This document shows positions 8,382-18,830 of a DNA stretch of 64,000 nucleotides, piece after piece. The position numbers were made by a program, and so were the translations under genes. Source of the stretch: UBA1205 sp045534635 (GTDB lineage Bacteria; Bacteroidota; Bacteroidia; Bacteroidales; WCHB1-69); assembly GCA_045534635.1 (NCBI GenBank), contig JAZSKB010000014.1:1-64000 (forward strand). Reading direction: 5' to 3'. The notes under the pieces were generated by a model. It saw nothing but the letters and a program-made list of their open reading frames with translations. It had not been told where the DNA came from and ran no database searches. How positions within the stretch are numbered: position 1 is the stretch's first letter; every line of letters begins with the position of its first letter.

Positions 8382-11031
8382 ATATTTCCCTTTTTTTTGT
8401 ACTTTTTTTCATTATTAAATGATAAATCTTTTTATCTACTAATTTTTCCAAAAATAGTTTATCATTTTTATCAAAACTATACTCCGTAAGCCATTCAAAA
8501 GAATCGGTTATATTCAAAAACGAATCTGCTAAATTGTTCAATACTTTTTCTGTCAACATTCCTTTGGATTTCATCGTAAAATACATATTCATTGCTTGTT
8601 TTTGATTGTTGCAAGAAAGAAACCAAATAGATGCATTGTACAAATATTCAAATTTTGCTTGTTTTTGTAAATAAATAGACAACGAATCGTAATGAATATC
8701 AAAATTGGCAATGTTTTCAAGAAAATAAATTTCTTCTAAACGGGTATAAGTAAAAAATGCTTGATTCCATTGTTGCAAATTGAACAATATCTCCACAGTT
8801 TGCAAACTATCTTGAAATCTTGCTGGTGCTTCTATTCGTTTGGTAATCAAATAAATATTTTGACTATATAAATTCTTGGCTTGCAATTCATTTTGTTTTT
8901 TACTCAACATTTTATATGCTTGTGCATATTGTCCTTGTTTTTCCAATTCTTGTGTTTTTATTTCTACTAAATGAAATTCTTCTTTCAAATAATCTTCCAT
9001 TCGCTTATCAATAAGCAAAATTGTTTCTGTTTTTTTATTTACAATATTCTCATTTGCAAAATAAGTAGCATATACTTTAAACACATTATCAGCAATATTT
9101 AATAATTGTTTTGCTTTTTCGAACTCATTCAACCATGCCCATTGATTTGCTTTTGAAAGTAAATTATCAAGAGTTGGCAATAATTTCTTTTGAACCAAGT
9201 TCAACAACATTGTTTCATTAGTATCTGCCAACATTGTTTTTATTTTGTAATATACTTCAAATGAGTCTATTAAGTTAAAATTATTTTTTTCAACATCTGC
9301 CAAATGAATATTAATGCGAAGCGATTCAAATTGTTTACGTAAAAGAAAAGTATCCAAAACTTCTATTTTTTTAGAAACAACTTCCGTAGGTATAATTTGT
9401 TCTTCTACAATATTTTCCGTAATATATTGATAATGTGTCAATTTGTAATTTTCTGCATCTTCTTTTAATTTTTGCAACAAAATTTTATCTCCAGATTTTT
9501 CTGTCTGATGTATTTTTTTCAATTTTTGATGATAAATATTTGTATGTGCTATTGTATATTGTTTTTGATAATCAATATGTTGCATATTTAAAGAATCCAT
9601 AAAACTTTTTACCGTTTCTATTTCATGAAGTGCATTTTCAAAACGATAATAAAATAAATATTTTTCTATGTTATTATTGTGATTTTCAACAATTTGAGAA
9701 ATTAATTTTTGAAAATTTGGTTGTTCTTCAATCGTATTTCCATGTTGTTTCATCAAATACAAAAGACCGTATGAATATGTTTTCGCTAATCCTAATTCAT
9801 TGATGCGAACAGCTTTTCCAATTACCTCATAATAAGACATATAAATTCCATTTTGAGCATTTTGTTTCAACAACAATAATCGAGAAAAACAGGATTCTAC
9901 TGGTATTATTTTACAAAATAAATCAATGGTATCCAATATTTTAAGTGCATCGTAAAAATTATTATTATCTATAAAATATTGAGTTTGAGCAAATAAACTA
10001 TCATAAACAAGAGTAATCAATTTATTTTTACAATCTATACTATCTCCTCTTGTAATAATTTTTTTCCATAAAAGATAATTATCATTCAATCGATTCGATA
10101 AAGTATATATTTGATTCAATCGCTCAATTGCTCCACAATGTTGAGGATTGTAATCTAAAACACGATTATAATAAAATATTGCATCTTCTATTTGTTGACA
10201 TTTTTCTAATTGAAATGCTTTATCAAAAAAAAGATTATCAATATTTGCAACTTTTTTATTTATCCATATTTTCAAATCTTCAACACGACGAAACAATAAT
10301 GAACGTTTCAATAAAAAAGAATTATTGTCAACGCCTGATTGTGTTAAAAATGTTTCATATTTTTGATTATCAATATTTTGTATCTCTTTTTCAATGTCAG
10401 AAATAGTAAATTTATAAAGAGGAAATCTGTCTATGAGAAAAGTATCTATTTCGTCTATTTTTGCATTTAAATGAGCAAAAAGAGTATCACAAAAATAATA
10501 ATTATCCACTTTTTTACAAAATTCTTTTATTTTTGTTTTTGCAAAAGTACCATATTCCATTTCAAACTCATTGATACGCAAAGAAATATCTTTATTTTCC
10601 AAAGATAAAAACAATGTCGTATCCAAAAAAAGTGTGTTATGATTAGGATATACTGTAATGTCTTTTATCATTGTTTCTCCTGAAAAAACACTGACTTTCA
10701 GTTTTTTACAGTCAGCAAAAATTGTTTTAGAAATACCAAATTGACGATATTTGATTTCACTATCGGAAGAATGTTTTAAATTTTTAACTTGAAATGTAAA
10801 CAATGAATCTTGATTTAAAACATTAATAGACAAAGTAATATAATATTTAAAAAAGTCTTTTTTCACTATGCTGTCTATCTCAAAAATAGCAGTATGTTGT
10901 TCATTACTTTTATGAAAATAATAAGAAAAATCTTGCTCTGATTGATGGATAATTTCTTGAGCAGAAACATTGACAACCATCAATAAAGCACATACAATTG
11001 CACACAAACAACTACTTCTTTTTGTTTTCAT
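8368..11031 (-). CDS. Large secreted repeat-type protein (887 aa, function unknown)
   Basis: I do not recognise a named family. It starts with a Sec signal peptide (CLCAIVCALLMVVNVSAQE), followed by an N-terminal beta-rich region (about 27-150). The rest is a long alpha-helical stretch rich in Lys, Gln, Asn and aromatic residues. Pairs of helices such as the one around EDAIFYYNRVLDYNPQHCGAIERLNQIY look like tetratricopeptide repeats. There is no T9SS sorting domain, so it probably stays in the periplasm. It has its own promoter box 11 nt upstream and overlaps mutY by 14 nt. A scaffold or envelope-assembly role is only a guess. Confidence 0.75.
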   Translation of the reverse strand: MKTKRSSCLCAIVCALLMVVNVSAQEIIHQSEQDFSYYFHKSNEQHTAIFEIDSIVKKDFFKYYITLSINVLNQDSLFTFQVKNLKHSSDSEIKYRQFGISKTIFADCKKLKVSVFSGETMIKDITVYPNHNTLFLDTTLFLSLENKDISLRINEFEMEYGTFAKTKIKEFCKKVDNYYFCDTLFAHLNAKIDEIDTFLIDRFPLYKFTISDIEKEIQNIDNQKYETFLTQSGVDNNSFLLKRSLLFRRVEDLKIWINKKVANIDNLFFDKAFQLEKCQQIEDAIFYYNRVLDYNPQHCGAIERLNQIYTLSNRLNDNYLLWKKIITRGDSIDCKNKLITLVYDSLFAQTQYFIDNNNFYDALKILDTIDLFCKIIPVESCFSRLLLLKQNAQNGIYMSYYEVIGKAVRINELGLAKTYSYGLLYLMKQHGNTIEEQPNFQKLISQIVENHNNNIEKYLFYYRFENALHEIETVKSFMDSLNMQHIDYQKQYTIAHTNIYHQKLKKIHQTEKSGDKILLQKLKEDAENYKLTHYQYITENIVEEQIIPTEVVSKKIEVLDTFLLRKQFESLRINIHLADVEKNNFNLIDSFEVYYKIKTMLADTNETMLLNLVQKKLLPTLDNLLSKANQWAWLNEFEKAKQLLNIADNVFKVYATYFANENIVNKKTETILLIDKRMEDYLKEEFHLVEIKTQELEKQGQYAQAYKMLSKKQNELQAKNLYSQNIYLITKRIEAPARFQDSLQTVEILFNLQQWNQAFFTYTRLEEIYFLENIANFDIHYDSLSIYLQKQAKFEYLYNASIWFLSCNNQKQAMNMYFTMKSKGMLTEKVLNNLADSFLNITDSFEWLTEYSFDKNDKLFLEKLVDKKIYHLIMKKSTKKREIFDNE

Positions 11032-11041
11032 TACAGAAAAG

Positions 11042-11049
11042 CAAAGGTA
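11042..11049 (-). promoter_or_regulatory. -7 box (TACCTTTG) of the 887-aa gene
   Basis: The minus strand reads TACCTTTGC, matching TAnnTTTG. Its last G is only 11 nt from the ATG at 11031, which implies a leader of a few nucleotides. Confidence 0.6.
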
Positions 11050-11120
11050 AACAAAATTTGCATACTCTATCGTAGGTAAATTTCTATGCTAATCAACAAA
11101 TGAATGTTAAATATTTTTGA

Positions 11121-12146
11121 TTATAAAACAAATTTTTGAAAAGATTGTTGGGTATAAGGTGTTTTTTCTATAGAACAAAAATCTTTCTGTAAATATTTGT
11201 AATAGCCAACAATGCCTATCATTGCGGCATTGTCTGTACTCAATTTCAATGTCGGAATATGTATTGTCCAACCATATTTTTTCGATAAATCAATTATAGC
11301 ATTTTGTAAACCTGTATTGGCAGAAACTCCTCCAGAAATTGCTATCTCTTTTATTTTCAAATCTTTAGAAGCCAATACAAGTTTTTTAGTCAAAGAATCT
11401 ACTATCGCTTTTTGAATAGATGCACACAAATCATTAAGATTTTCCTCTATAAAATGTTCATTTTCTTTCAATTTATCACGCAAAAAATACAAAAAAGATG
11501 TTTTCAAACCACTAAAACTATAATCATAGTTTTTTATATGAGCCTGACTAAAATGAAAAGCATTGGGATTTCCTTCTTTTGCCAATTTATCTACCAAAGG
11601 TCCTCCGGGATATGGCAATCCCAATATTTTTCCAACTTTATCAAATGCTTCACCTGCTGCATCATCAATAGTTGTGCCAATTATTTCCATATCAAAATAA
11701 GAATTTATTCGCAATATTTGTGTATGCCCTCCTGATACACAAAGACATAGAAATGGAAATTGAGGTGCTGGACTTTCTTTGTAAATAAAATGCGATAAAA
11801 TATGTCCTTGAAGATGGTCAACATCAATTAAAGGTATATTTTGAGCATAAGCAAATGATTTAGCAAAAGAAACGCCTACTAAAAGAGAACCTAATAATCC
11901 TGGTCCTCGTGTAAATGCTACCGCTGAAATATCCGATTTTGAAATGCCTGCGTCTTTTATAGCTGTATCTACCACAGGAACAATATTTTGTTGATGTGCT
12001 CGTGATGCCAATTCTGGAACAACTCCTCCATATTTTGCATGAACTTGTTGATTTGCAATTACATTTGACAAAACAACGTTGTCTCTTAAAACAGCTGCGG
12101 AAGTATCATCACACGAAGATTCTATTGCTAATATATAGATGCTCAT
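11121..12146 (-). CDS. tsaD: tRNA N6-threonylcarbamoyladenosine transferase TsaD
   Basis: 341 aa. TsaD transfers the threonylcarbamoyl group to A37 of ANN-decoding tRNAs, working with TsaB, TsaC and TsaE. The ASKHA-fold signatures are clear: the N-terminal AIESSCDDTSAAV, VPELASRAHQQNI, the metal-binding DHLQGHILSH with His111 and His115, the LCLCVSGGHT loop, and the SGGVSANTGL motif near residue 270. Length is normal for the bacterial protein. It is divergent from aroA. Its promoter box ends 8 nt from the start codon, so the mRNA is nearly leaderless. Confidence 0.97.
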   Translation of the reverse strand: MSIYILAIESSCDDTSAAVLRDNVVLSNVIANQQVHAKYGGVVPELASRAHQQNIVPVVDTAIKDAGISKSDISAVAFTRGPGLLGSLLVGVSFAKSFAYAQNIPLIDVDHLQGHILSHFIYKESPAPQFPFLCLCVSGGHTQILRINSYFDMEIIGTTIDDAAGEAFDKVGKILGLPYPGGPLVDKLAKEGNPNAFHFSQAHIKNYDYSFSGLKTSFLYFLRDKLKENEHFIEENLNDLCASIQKAIVDSLTKKLVLASKDLKIKEIAISGGVSANTGLQNAIIDLSKKYGWTIHIPTLKLSTDNAAMIGIVGYYKYLQKDFCSIEKTPYTQQSFQKFVL

Positions 12147-12153
12147 AATTTTG

Positions 12154-12161
12154 CAAAGATA
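12154..12161 (-). promoter_or_regulatory. -7 box (TATCTTTG) of tsaD
   Basis: TATCTTTGC on the minus strand ends 8 nt before the tsaD ATG (12146). It is back-to-back with the aroA promoter in a 72-bp gap. Confidence 0.75.
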
Positions 12162-12198
12162 ACATTTTTTTATAACTTTCTAAGTTGAATTTTTATGC

Positions 12199-12206
12199 TA
12201 TCTTTG
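12199..12206 (+). promoter_or_regulatory. -7 box (TATCTTTG) of aroA
   Basis: TATCTTTGC lies 13 nt before the aroA ATG at 12219 and fits the Bacteroidota -7 consensus. Confidence 0.75.
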
Positions 12207-12218
12207 CAAAAAAAATAG

Positions 12219-13415
12219 ATGCAAACATTTGTTGAAATTGATTTACCAACATCAAAAAGTATTAGCAATAGATTGTTGATATTGCAAGACATTAATAATC
12301 ATGTATTTAAAATAAAATCTTTATCAAAGGCTGATGATAGTCAACAAATGTTTTTGTTGTTACAAGAAAAGATACAAAATCCTCAAGGGACACATTTTAA
12401 TGTAGGAAATTGTGGTACAGCATTTCGTTTTCTTACTGCATATCTCGCTACCCAAAAAGGCAAATGGATAATAGATGGGTGTTCACGATTACGGCAACGT
12501 CCAATATCAAGTGAAGTAGAATGTTTGCAATCTTTGGGAGCGGATATTGTTTATTTAAAAGAAAAAGGATATGCCCCTTTGCAAATAATAGGAAAAGAAT
12601 TGCATTTCTCTACATGTACTATTGATGCAAATCAAAGTAGCCAATTTGTAAGTGCTCTTTGTATGATTTTGCCAATTGAAAATATAGAAAAAACACTTAT
12701 TATTAAAAATCTAAACGCATCAAAATCGTATGTTCAGCAAACGGTATCTTTAATGCAAAATTTAGGTTATAATATTGATTTTAAAGAAAATAAAATACAT
12801 TATTTTCCCCACAATAAAACAACGCTTTCGGAAGTAGAAGTAGAAAAAGATTGGTCAGCAGCAGCATTTTGGTACGCGTATATTGCTAATCATTTTAATA
12901 AAAAATTGTTTTTAAAAGGATTGAAATACTCTTATTTACAAGGAGATGTAATAATTGCGAAGTGGATGGAAGCCTTTGGAGTACAAAGTACTTTTTTAGC
13001 CAATGGCGTTTTGATAGAAAAAAAAGAAAATATAAAACCGAAAAATTTTATAGCAGATTGTTCCAACAATTTAGATTTAGTACCTTTGTTAATAGTGCTT
13101 TGTGTATCTTGTGGAATTGGAGCGAAACTGCAAAAAGTGCAAAATTTACAATACAAAGAAAGTAACCGAATAAAAGCATTACAACAAGAATTAAAAGCGT
13201 TTTCTGAAATAAATTTACAAGAAAACGATATTATTGTGGTTCCACGACAGACAAAATTTCCAAATACTTACTTTTTTTCATCGTACGATGACCATCGTAT
13301 AGCAATGTGTTTGATGTTGTTAGACCAACAAATACAAGATATTCATATAGATAATGTTGAATGTGTACAAAAATCATATCCTAATTTTTGGGAAGAATAT
13401 AAAAAAATGAAATGA
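12219..13415 (+). CDS. aroA: 3-phosphoshikimate 1-carboxyvinyltransferase (EPSP synthase)
   Basis: 398 aa, somewhat shorter than the ~427 aa of the enterobacterial enzyme. It joins PEP to shikimate-3-phosphate, the sixth step of the shikimate pathway. Visible signatures are LPTSKSISNRLLIL (substrate-binding Lys and Arg), NCGTAFRFLTAYLA, NQSSQFVSALCM, the KESNRI motif (more often KESDR), and DDHRIAMCLMLL near the C terminus. The 3' end overlaps the alkylation-repair gene by 4 nt (ATGA), so the two form an operon read from the promoter at 12199-12206. The other aro genes are not in the window. Confidence 0.95.
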   Translation: MQTFVEIDLPTSKSISNRLLILQDINNHVFKIKSLSKADDSQQMFLLLQEKIQNPQGTHFNVGNCGTAFRFLTAYLATQKGKWIIDGCSRLRQRPISSEVECLQSLGADIVYLKEKGYAPLQIIGKELHFSTCTIDANQSSQFVSALCMILPIENIEKTLIIKNLNASKSYVQQTVSLMQNLGYNIDFKENKIHYFPHNKTTLSEVEVEKDWSAAAFWYAYIANHFNKKLFLKGLKYSYLQGDVIIAKWMEAFGVQSTFLANGVLIEKKENIKPKNFIADCSNNLDLVPLLIVLCVSCGIGAKLQKVQNLQYKESNRIKALQQELKAFSEINLQENDIIVVPRQTKFPNTYFFSSYDDHRIAMCLMLLDQQIQDIHIDNVECVQKSYPNFWEEYKKMK

Positions 13416-14131
13416 ACCAAGCAGAATCAATAGAAAAACAATTATTTTCACTTTCCGAAGGGGAAGCAAAGCGTAAAATATTATCATCGTTTTTCAAAAC
13501 TGGAAAAGGTGAATATGGCGAAGGTGATAAATTTATTGGTGTCAGTGTTCCTTTACAAAGACAATTGATAAAACAAATTGAAAATATACCTTTGTCAGAA
13601 ATAAAGCAACTTTTACAAAGTCCTTATCACGAATGCAGAATGACAGCATTGTTGATTTTGATAAAACAATTTCGTAAAGCAAAATCTGAACAAGAACAAA
13701 ATCAAATATATGATTTTTATATTGCAAATGTATCATATATAAACAATTGGGATTTAGTAGATTTGTCGGCTCCATCTATTGTAGGAGGTTATTTATTGAA
13801 CAAAAATCGAACAATTTTGTATCAATATGCTAAAAATGAAAATTTATGGATACAAAGAATTGCCATTGTCTCCACGCTTACTTTTATTAAACAAAACGAT
13901 TTTGAATCCACCTTTCGGATTGCGGAAATTTTATTGCATCATAAACACGATTTGATACACAAAGCCGTTGGATGGATGCTTCGAGAAGTCGGAAAGAAAA
14001 ACTATAAAAAAGAATTTTCTTTTTTGCAAAAACATTATAAAACAATGCCTCGAACAATGCTTCGTTATGCAATAGAACGTTTTGATTCAGATATAAGACA
14101 ACAATTTTTAAAAGGAGAAATTTATTTGTAA
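13412..14131 (+). CDS. DNA alkylation repair protein (AlkD-like, HEAT repeats)
   Basis: 239 aa. The AlkD family consists of HEAT-repeat DNA glycosylases that excise cationic alkylated purines without flipping the base. The N-terminal FKTGKGEYGEGDKFIGVSVP region and the NNWDLVDLSAPSIVG motif (about 110-124), followed by WIQRIAIVSTL and the Trp-rich AVGWMLREVGKK segment, are characteristic. The gene starts inside the last codons of aroA (4-nt overlap). No promoter of its own is seen. Confidence 0.9.
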   Translation: MNQAESIEKQLFSLSEGEAKRKILSSFFKTGKGEYGEGDKFIGVSVPLQRQLIKQIENIPLSEIKQLLQSPYHECRMTALLILIKQFRKAKSEQEQNQIYDFYIANVSYINNWDLVDLSAPSIVGGYLLNKNRTILYQYAKNENLWIQRIAIVSTLTFIKQNDFESTFRIAEILLHHKHDLIHKAVGWMLREVGKKNYKKEFSFLQKHYKTMPRTMLRYAIERFDSDIRQQFLKGEIYL

Positions 14132-14303
14132 AGTGTTTTTCTTCAATAGGTTATATGTTTATTTATAAAAAATAACAACTGAGAGAAAAAGCAAATTTTT
14201 TTTGTAAAATTAGAAACTATTTTGCAGTTTATTATGTTAATTATCAACAAAATCAAGTTGATATAAAAAGAAAAACGCAATAGAAAAACAGTTTATTTTT
14301 ATT

Positions 14304-14311
14304 TAACTTTG
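14304..14311 (+). promoter_or_regulatory. -7 box (TAACTTTG) of tamB
   Basis: TAACTTTG lies 26 nt before the preferred tamB start at 14337 and 14 nt before a GTG at 14325. The rest of 14132-14303 is AT-rich with nothing else identified. Confidence 0.6.
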
Positions 14312-14336
14312 TGGCAGGTATTTTGTGCCGTATAAT

Positions 14337-17300
14337 ATGGTAGTAAGCAAAGGAAAAGTAGTAAGAAAAGTTAAAAAGATAATATTGCGAAGCATCTTGT
14401 CGGCAATAGCAATAATATTTGTTTGTTTGTTACTATTGACCATTCCATCGGTGCAAACATTTATGGGAAAACAAGTTACAAAAATCCTTTCTAACAAAAT
14501 GCAAACAAAAATTTCTATTGAAAAATTGACAATAAATTTCGATGGAAAAATTGTTGGAAAAGGAATTTGTATCTTTGACCAAAAAGGAAATAATTTGATT
14601 TCTGCAAAATATGCAAAGTTGAATATCCCGATTTTTCGGTCAAGATACATAGAATTTAACAATGTTTTTGTAGATAGTGCAGATGTTTATTTTAGAACAT
14701 ATCAAGGAGAAAATGAACTAAATTTGAAATTTTTTGTTGATTTTTTCAAAACAAATAAAGAAAAGAAGACCAAAATGGTCGTTAATTTTCAAAAATTGGT
14801 GTTAAAAAATAGTCGTTTTCATCTTCGCAATGACAATACCGCTCTTGAAGATGAAGAAGGTGTTTGGAATTATCGAAATATGATTATTTCAAATATTAAC
14901 ACAAAAATGCAACAAATGCTTATCGTTGGGGATAGTCTCAATTTTTATATTGATGAATTGACTTGCAAAGAACGTTCAGGTTTTGAATTGACTTCTTTCA
15001 AAGGACATTTGCGTTTATGGTCGGCTGGGTTGTATTGTTATTCTACAGATTTTATAACGGCAAACAATAGTTTAATTTCTACAGATTTTGGTTTTGATTA
15101 TCAAACATATCAATCGTTTCGTGATTTTGAAAATAATGTTCGATTTAACACAACAATTCATCATTCAATATTGAATACCAAAGATTTAACATATTTTGTA
15201 AAGAATTTTCAAGGTATGAACGATAATGTTGAGGTTCAATGCGAAGTTATTGGTCCTCTATCAGATATGAAAGTCAAAAAAACTCAAATATTATTTGGCG
15301 AAAATAGTCATTTCAATGGGAATGTAGAAATGATAGGTTTGTCCAATATAGAAGAAACATTTATCAATTTAGATATTGATAACCTGAAAGTTAACATACA
15401 AGATATTATAAATTTTCATTTTCCAAAAGGTAAAAATTTAACAATATCAAATGGTATAAAAGAATTGAAATGGATAGATATTCATGGACATTTTTTAGGT
15501 TTGTACAATAACTTTTTCGCAGATGCAAATATAAAAACAGGATTAGGTAATCTTGTCTGTGAATTGATGTTTAATAATAAAGTTAAACCTATAACATACG
15601 ATGGAACAGTTTCGTTTAATAATTTGAATGTCGGTGTTTTAGCAGAAACAAATTTGTTTGGATTAGTTTCTGGAAAAGCCACTTTGAAAGGAAAAGGAAT
15701 AAAGGTCAACAATATGGATACACGTTTGGTATCATCAATTTATTCTGTTGATTTTAAGGGTAAAAAAGTTGAAAATATTGAACTTAATGGAGAACTTTTT
15801 GCGAAAAAATTTACTGGTTCCATCGTTTGTATAGATACCAATTTTGATATTGATTTCAATGGTTTGATAGATTTTAATGAAGAGGAACCTATTTACAATT
15901 TTGAAGCGATGGTTAACAATATTAATTTGAGCGAATTACAAATTTATAAACCCGATTCTAATGTGAAAATTTCAGGACAAATCAATGCTGATATGGTTGG
16001 AAAAACATTGGATTCGCTTTATGGAAAAATTACTATGCAACAAGCACAATTCGTTCAATGCGATAGTATTTACGATATTCCCGATTTTAATTTGAATATA
16101 GAACAAAAAGAAAATAAAAATAAACAAATTTTGTTCCATTCCGATATTATTGAAATTGCTTTAGATGGTAATTTTCAATACAAAAATATTGTTCCAACTT
16201 GCATTCATTTAATGCACAAATATTTGCCTTCTCTTATCAAAAAACCAATAAATTTCGATAGTTTAAACATTGAAAATCAAGAACTTTCATTTAATATAGA
16301 TATAAAACAAAGCATTCCAATTTTTGAATTATTGTTGCCAAATATTGTTTTCAAAAATGAAATAAAATTAGTTGGTTATATCAACAAAAAAGAAGAAAAA
16401 ATATTGCTTGATGGCAATATGGATTATTTGGGAATAAAGAAAATGGCATTCAATGATATTCAAATTTCAACTTCATCGGATAGAAAAAACTTAAATCTTG
16501 AATTAGATTGCAAAGGTTTTCGTTTTAAAAATACTGATACAATTGTTGATGTCAACAATATTGGAATAAAAAGTAATATATTCAATGATACCATTTCATT
16601 TTTAGCAAGTGCTTATGGAAACAACGTCAATAAATTAGAAGATGTTATGATAGATGGAGAAGTTGGGTTCAATGGAATAAAAAATTTCTTTATTAAAATA
16701 AACAATGGTTCTATTTTGTGGAATAATGAAACCTTTCTTTTAGATTCTTTCAATCGTGTACAAATTAGTCCCAACAATATATATGTTGATAATTTTGGTA
16801 TTCGTTCCAATAAAAATAGTTCTTTGAATATTCGTTCTGGTTTGGATTTTCGTAATAAAGAAGCAATATTATTTGATTTTAACAATATCGAATTAGGAAT
16901 TGCCAATTTATTTTTAAATCGATTTAACGTTGATTTGCAAGGAACAGCAACAGGGAAAGGTGGTTTAGTCAATACTGACAATATACAAATGTTTGCTGTT
17001 GGTTCAGAATTTAAAGTATATAATTTTCATTTCAACAATGTGTATTTAGGACATTTAGATACGAAAACAATATGGATGAACCAAGAGAAAAAATTATTTA
17101 TTTCATCGGATATTTATCAAGATAGTTCTTATAATTCAGAAAGTAAATTGACAAATATCAATGGTTATTTCGACCCAAAAGAACGATATATAGATTTAAA
17201 AGGAGATATTAAAAGCTTCAATATCAAGGCTTTGGAAAAATATACAAAATCTTTTGCCCATAAAATGGAAGGTTTTGGAACTGGAGAAATTAGTTTTCGT

Positions 17301-18830
17301 GGTCCTATCAATGACCCAAAATTAGTAGGAGAAGTTGTTGTTGGTATAGGAGTAATAGGTATTGATTATCTAAAAACAGAATACGCTATTCGTAATGGTA
17401 AAATTAGTTTCATAGATACAGGATTTGTTTTCGATAATTTTGTTGTTAGTGATATTAACAACAATAAAATTGCTGTTAATGGTATCGTATCTCATCATAA
17501 ACTAAAAAATTGGGGATTGAATCTTCGTGTTCGAGCCAGCAATGCTATGGCTTTTAATACGACAATTAAAGATAATTCTTTGTTTTATGGAAAAGCATTT
17601 GTTTCAGGAAATGTTTCTTTGATAGGAAAAGTTGGTGATTTAATTCAAATCAATGCCGAAGCAATTACAGAACCAAAAACAGATTTTAATTTAATGTTCG
17701 ACTGGAGTACAACAGTTAGCGAAAACAATTTTATTACTTTTGTTTCTTCTCAACCTGAAAACAAGCAAAATATTGATAACAATTCTACTACAACAAAAAT
17801 TGGTGTTAATTTAATTGTAAAAGCAACTCCAGAAGCAGTTGTAAGAGTGCATTTAGACCCGGCTATCGGAGGAACTATTGTCGGTAGAGGAAGTGGAACT
17901 ATTGAACTCAATGTTGATAGAAACAATGATTTCAATATTTATGGTAATTATATCATTTCTGATGGTGTTTTTAATTTGGCTTATGGTGATATTCTTACAA
18001 GAAGTTTTAAATTACAAAATGGTAGTTCTATTTTGTGGTCGGGAAATCCTATCGGAACTATAAATGTTAAAGCGATACAATCTACAAAGGTGGCTATCAA
18101 TAATTTAATTACAAATGATGGAGATTTATCAACAAAATATCGCCCTGTGGCAGTAAACAATATTTTGAATTTAAATGGCAATTTGTTAAAACCTAATTTT
18201 ACATTTACTTTTGAAATGCCTGATGCTGATGAATCAATAAAAACAATAGTTTACAATAGTATTGACACTTCTGACCGAGAAGAAATGGTTAAACAAATGA
18301 TATCTGTTTTATTTTTAGGTAGATTTGAAGCATCTGAGGCTAATTCTGCTTTTGGTGCTATCAACAGTGGATTAGGCTATTCTATTAGCGAATTGGTTTC
18401 TTATCAAATCAATCGATTTGTTTCTTCTATATCTGAAAATTTAGATGTTCGTGTTGCTTATCGGTCTGATGAAGAAAATGCTGAAAATGAATATAGTGTT
18501 GATTTTGGTAGTAGTTTTCTCAACAATAGACTTACGATAAAAACTTCTTTAGGGCTTCTTGACCAACAGGATATTGCTAAAAATGACCGCTTTTTAGGTG
18601 ATATTACTGTTGAATATAAAATTATTCCCGATGGTTCTTTGACTTTAAAAGCGTTCAATTTAACAAATCAACAAGATAAATTAGAATATACTTCTCGGTA
18701 TTCTCAAGGATTGGGACTTTCTTTTTCGAAAGATTTTGATACTTACAAAGATTTGTTTACTCGGAAAAATAAAAAATTATTACCTCAAAACCAAAACAAT
18801 AATTTGAAAACAGATACTATTTCTCGTTAA
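14337..18830 (+). CDS. tamB: TamB-like translocation/assembly module protein (AsmA family)
   Basis: About 1,497 aa. TamB-type proteins are anchored in the inner membrane by one N-terminal helix and span the periplasm as a long lipid-binding beta-taco, helping lipid transfer and outer-membrane protein assembly. Here the single hydrophobic helix lies at about 15-40 (SAIAIIFVCLLLLTIPS). The middle is a long series of beta-strand repeats rich in Asn, Asp and Ile. The C-terminal ~400 residues form the DUF490/TamB domain (for example GTIVGRGSGTIELNV, GNYIISDGVFNLAYGDI). The ATG at 14337 is preferred to the GTG at 14325. The gene is convergent with purN and the two overlap by 14 nt. An Omp85-family gene in the same window (24689-26089) could be a functional partner. 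Confidence 0.9.
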   Translation: MVVSKGKVVRKVKKIILRSILSAIAIIFVCLLLLTIPSVQTFMGKQVTKILSNKMQTKISIEKLTINFDGKIVGKGICIFDQKGNNLISAKYAKLNIPIFRSRYIEFNNVFVDSADVYFRTYQGENELNLKFFVDFFKTNKEKKTKMVVNFQKLVLKNSRFHLRNDNTALEDEEGVWNYRNMIISNINTKMQQMLIVGDSLNFYIDELTCKERSGFELTSFKGHLRLWSAGLYCYSTDFITANNSLISTDFGFDYQTYQSFRDFENNVRFNTTIHHSILNTKDLTYFVKNFQGMNDNVEVQCEVIGPLSDMKVKKTQILFGENSHFNGNVEMIGLSNIEETFINLDIDNLKVNIQDIINFHFPKGKNLTISNGIKELKWIDIHGHFLGLYNNFFADANIKTGLGNLVCELMFNNKVKPITYDGTVSFNNLNVGVLAETNLFGLVSGKATLKGKGIKVNNMDTRLVSSIYSVDFKGKKVENIELNGELFAKKFTGSIVCIDTNFDIDFNGLIDFNEEEPIYNFEAMVNNINLSELQIYKPDSNVKISGQINADMVGKTLDSLYGKITMQQAQFVQCDSIYDIPDFNLNIEQKENKNKQILFHSDIIEIALDGNFQYKNIVPTCIHLMHKYLPSLIKKPINFDSLNIENQELSFNIDIKQSIPIFELLLPNIVFKNEIKLVGYINKKEEKILLDGNMDYLGIKKMAFNDIQISTSSDRKNLNLELDCKGFRFKNTDTIVDVNNIGIKSNIFNDTISFLASAYGNNVNKLEDVMIDGEVGFNGIKNFFIKINNGSILWNNETFLLDSFNRVQISPNNIYVDNFGIRSNKNSSLNIRSGLDFRNKEAILFDFNNIELGIANLFLNRFNVDLQGTATGKGGLVNTDNIQMFAVGSEFKVYNFHFNNVYLGHLDTKTIWMNQEKKLFISSDIYQDSSYNSESKLTNINGYFDPKERYIDLKGDIKSFNIKALEKYTKSFAHKMEGFGTGEISFRGPINDPKLVGEVVVGIGVIGIDYLKTEYAIRNGKISFIDTGFVFDNFVVSDINNNKIAVNGIVSHHKLKNWGLNLRVRASNAMAFNTTIKDNSLFYGKAFVSGNVSLIGKVGDLIQINAEAITEPKTDFNLMFDWSTTVSENNFITFVSSQPENKQNIDNNSTTTKIGVNLIVKATPEAVVRVHLDPAIGGTIVGRGSGTIELNVDRNNDFNIYGNYIISDGVFNLAYGDILTRSFKLQNGSSILWSGNPIGTINVKAIQSTKVAINNLITNDGDLSTKYRPVAVNNILNLNGNLLKPNFTFTFEMPDADESIKTIVYNSIDTSDREEMVKQMISVLFLGRFEASEANSAFGAINSGLGYSISELVSYQINRFVSSISENLDVRVAYRSDEENAENEYSVDFGSSFLNNRLTIKTSLGLLDQQDIAKNDRFLGDITVEYKIIPDGSLTLKAFNLTNQQDKLEYTSRYSQGLGLSFSKDFDTYKDLFTRKNKKLLPQNQNNNLKTDTISR

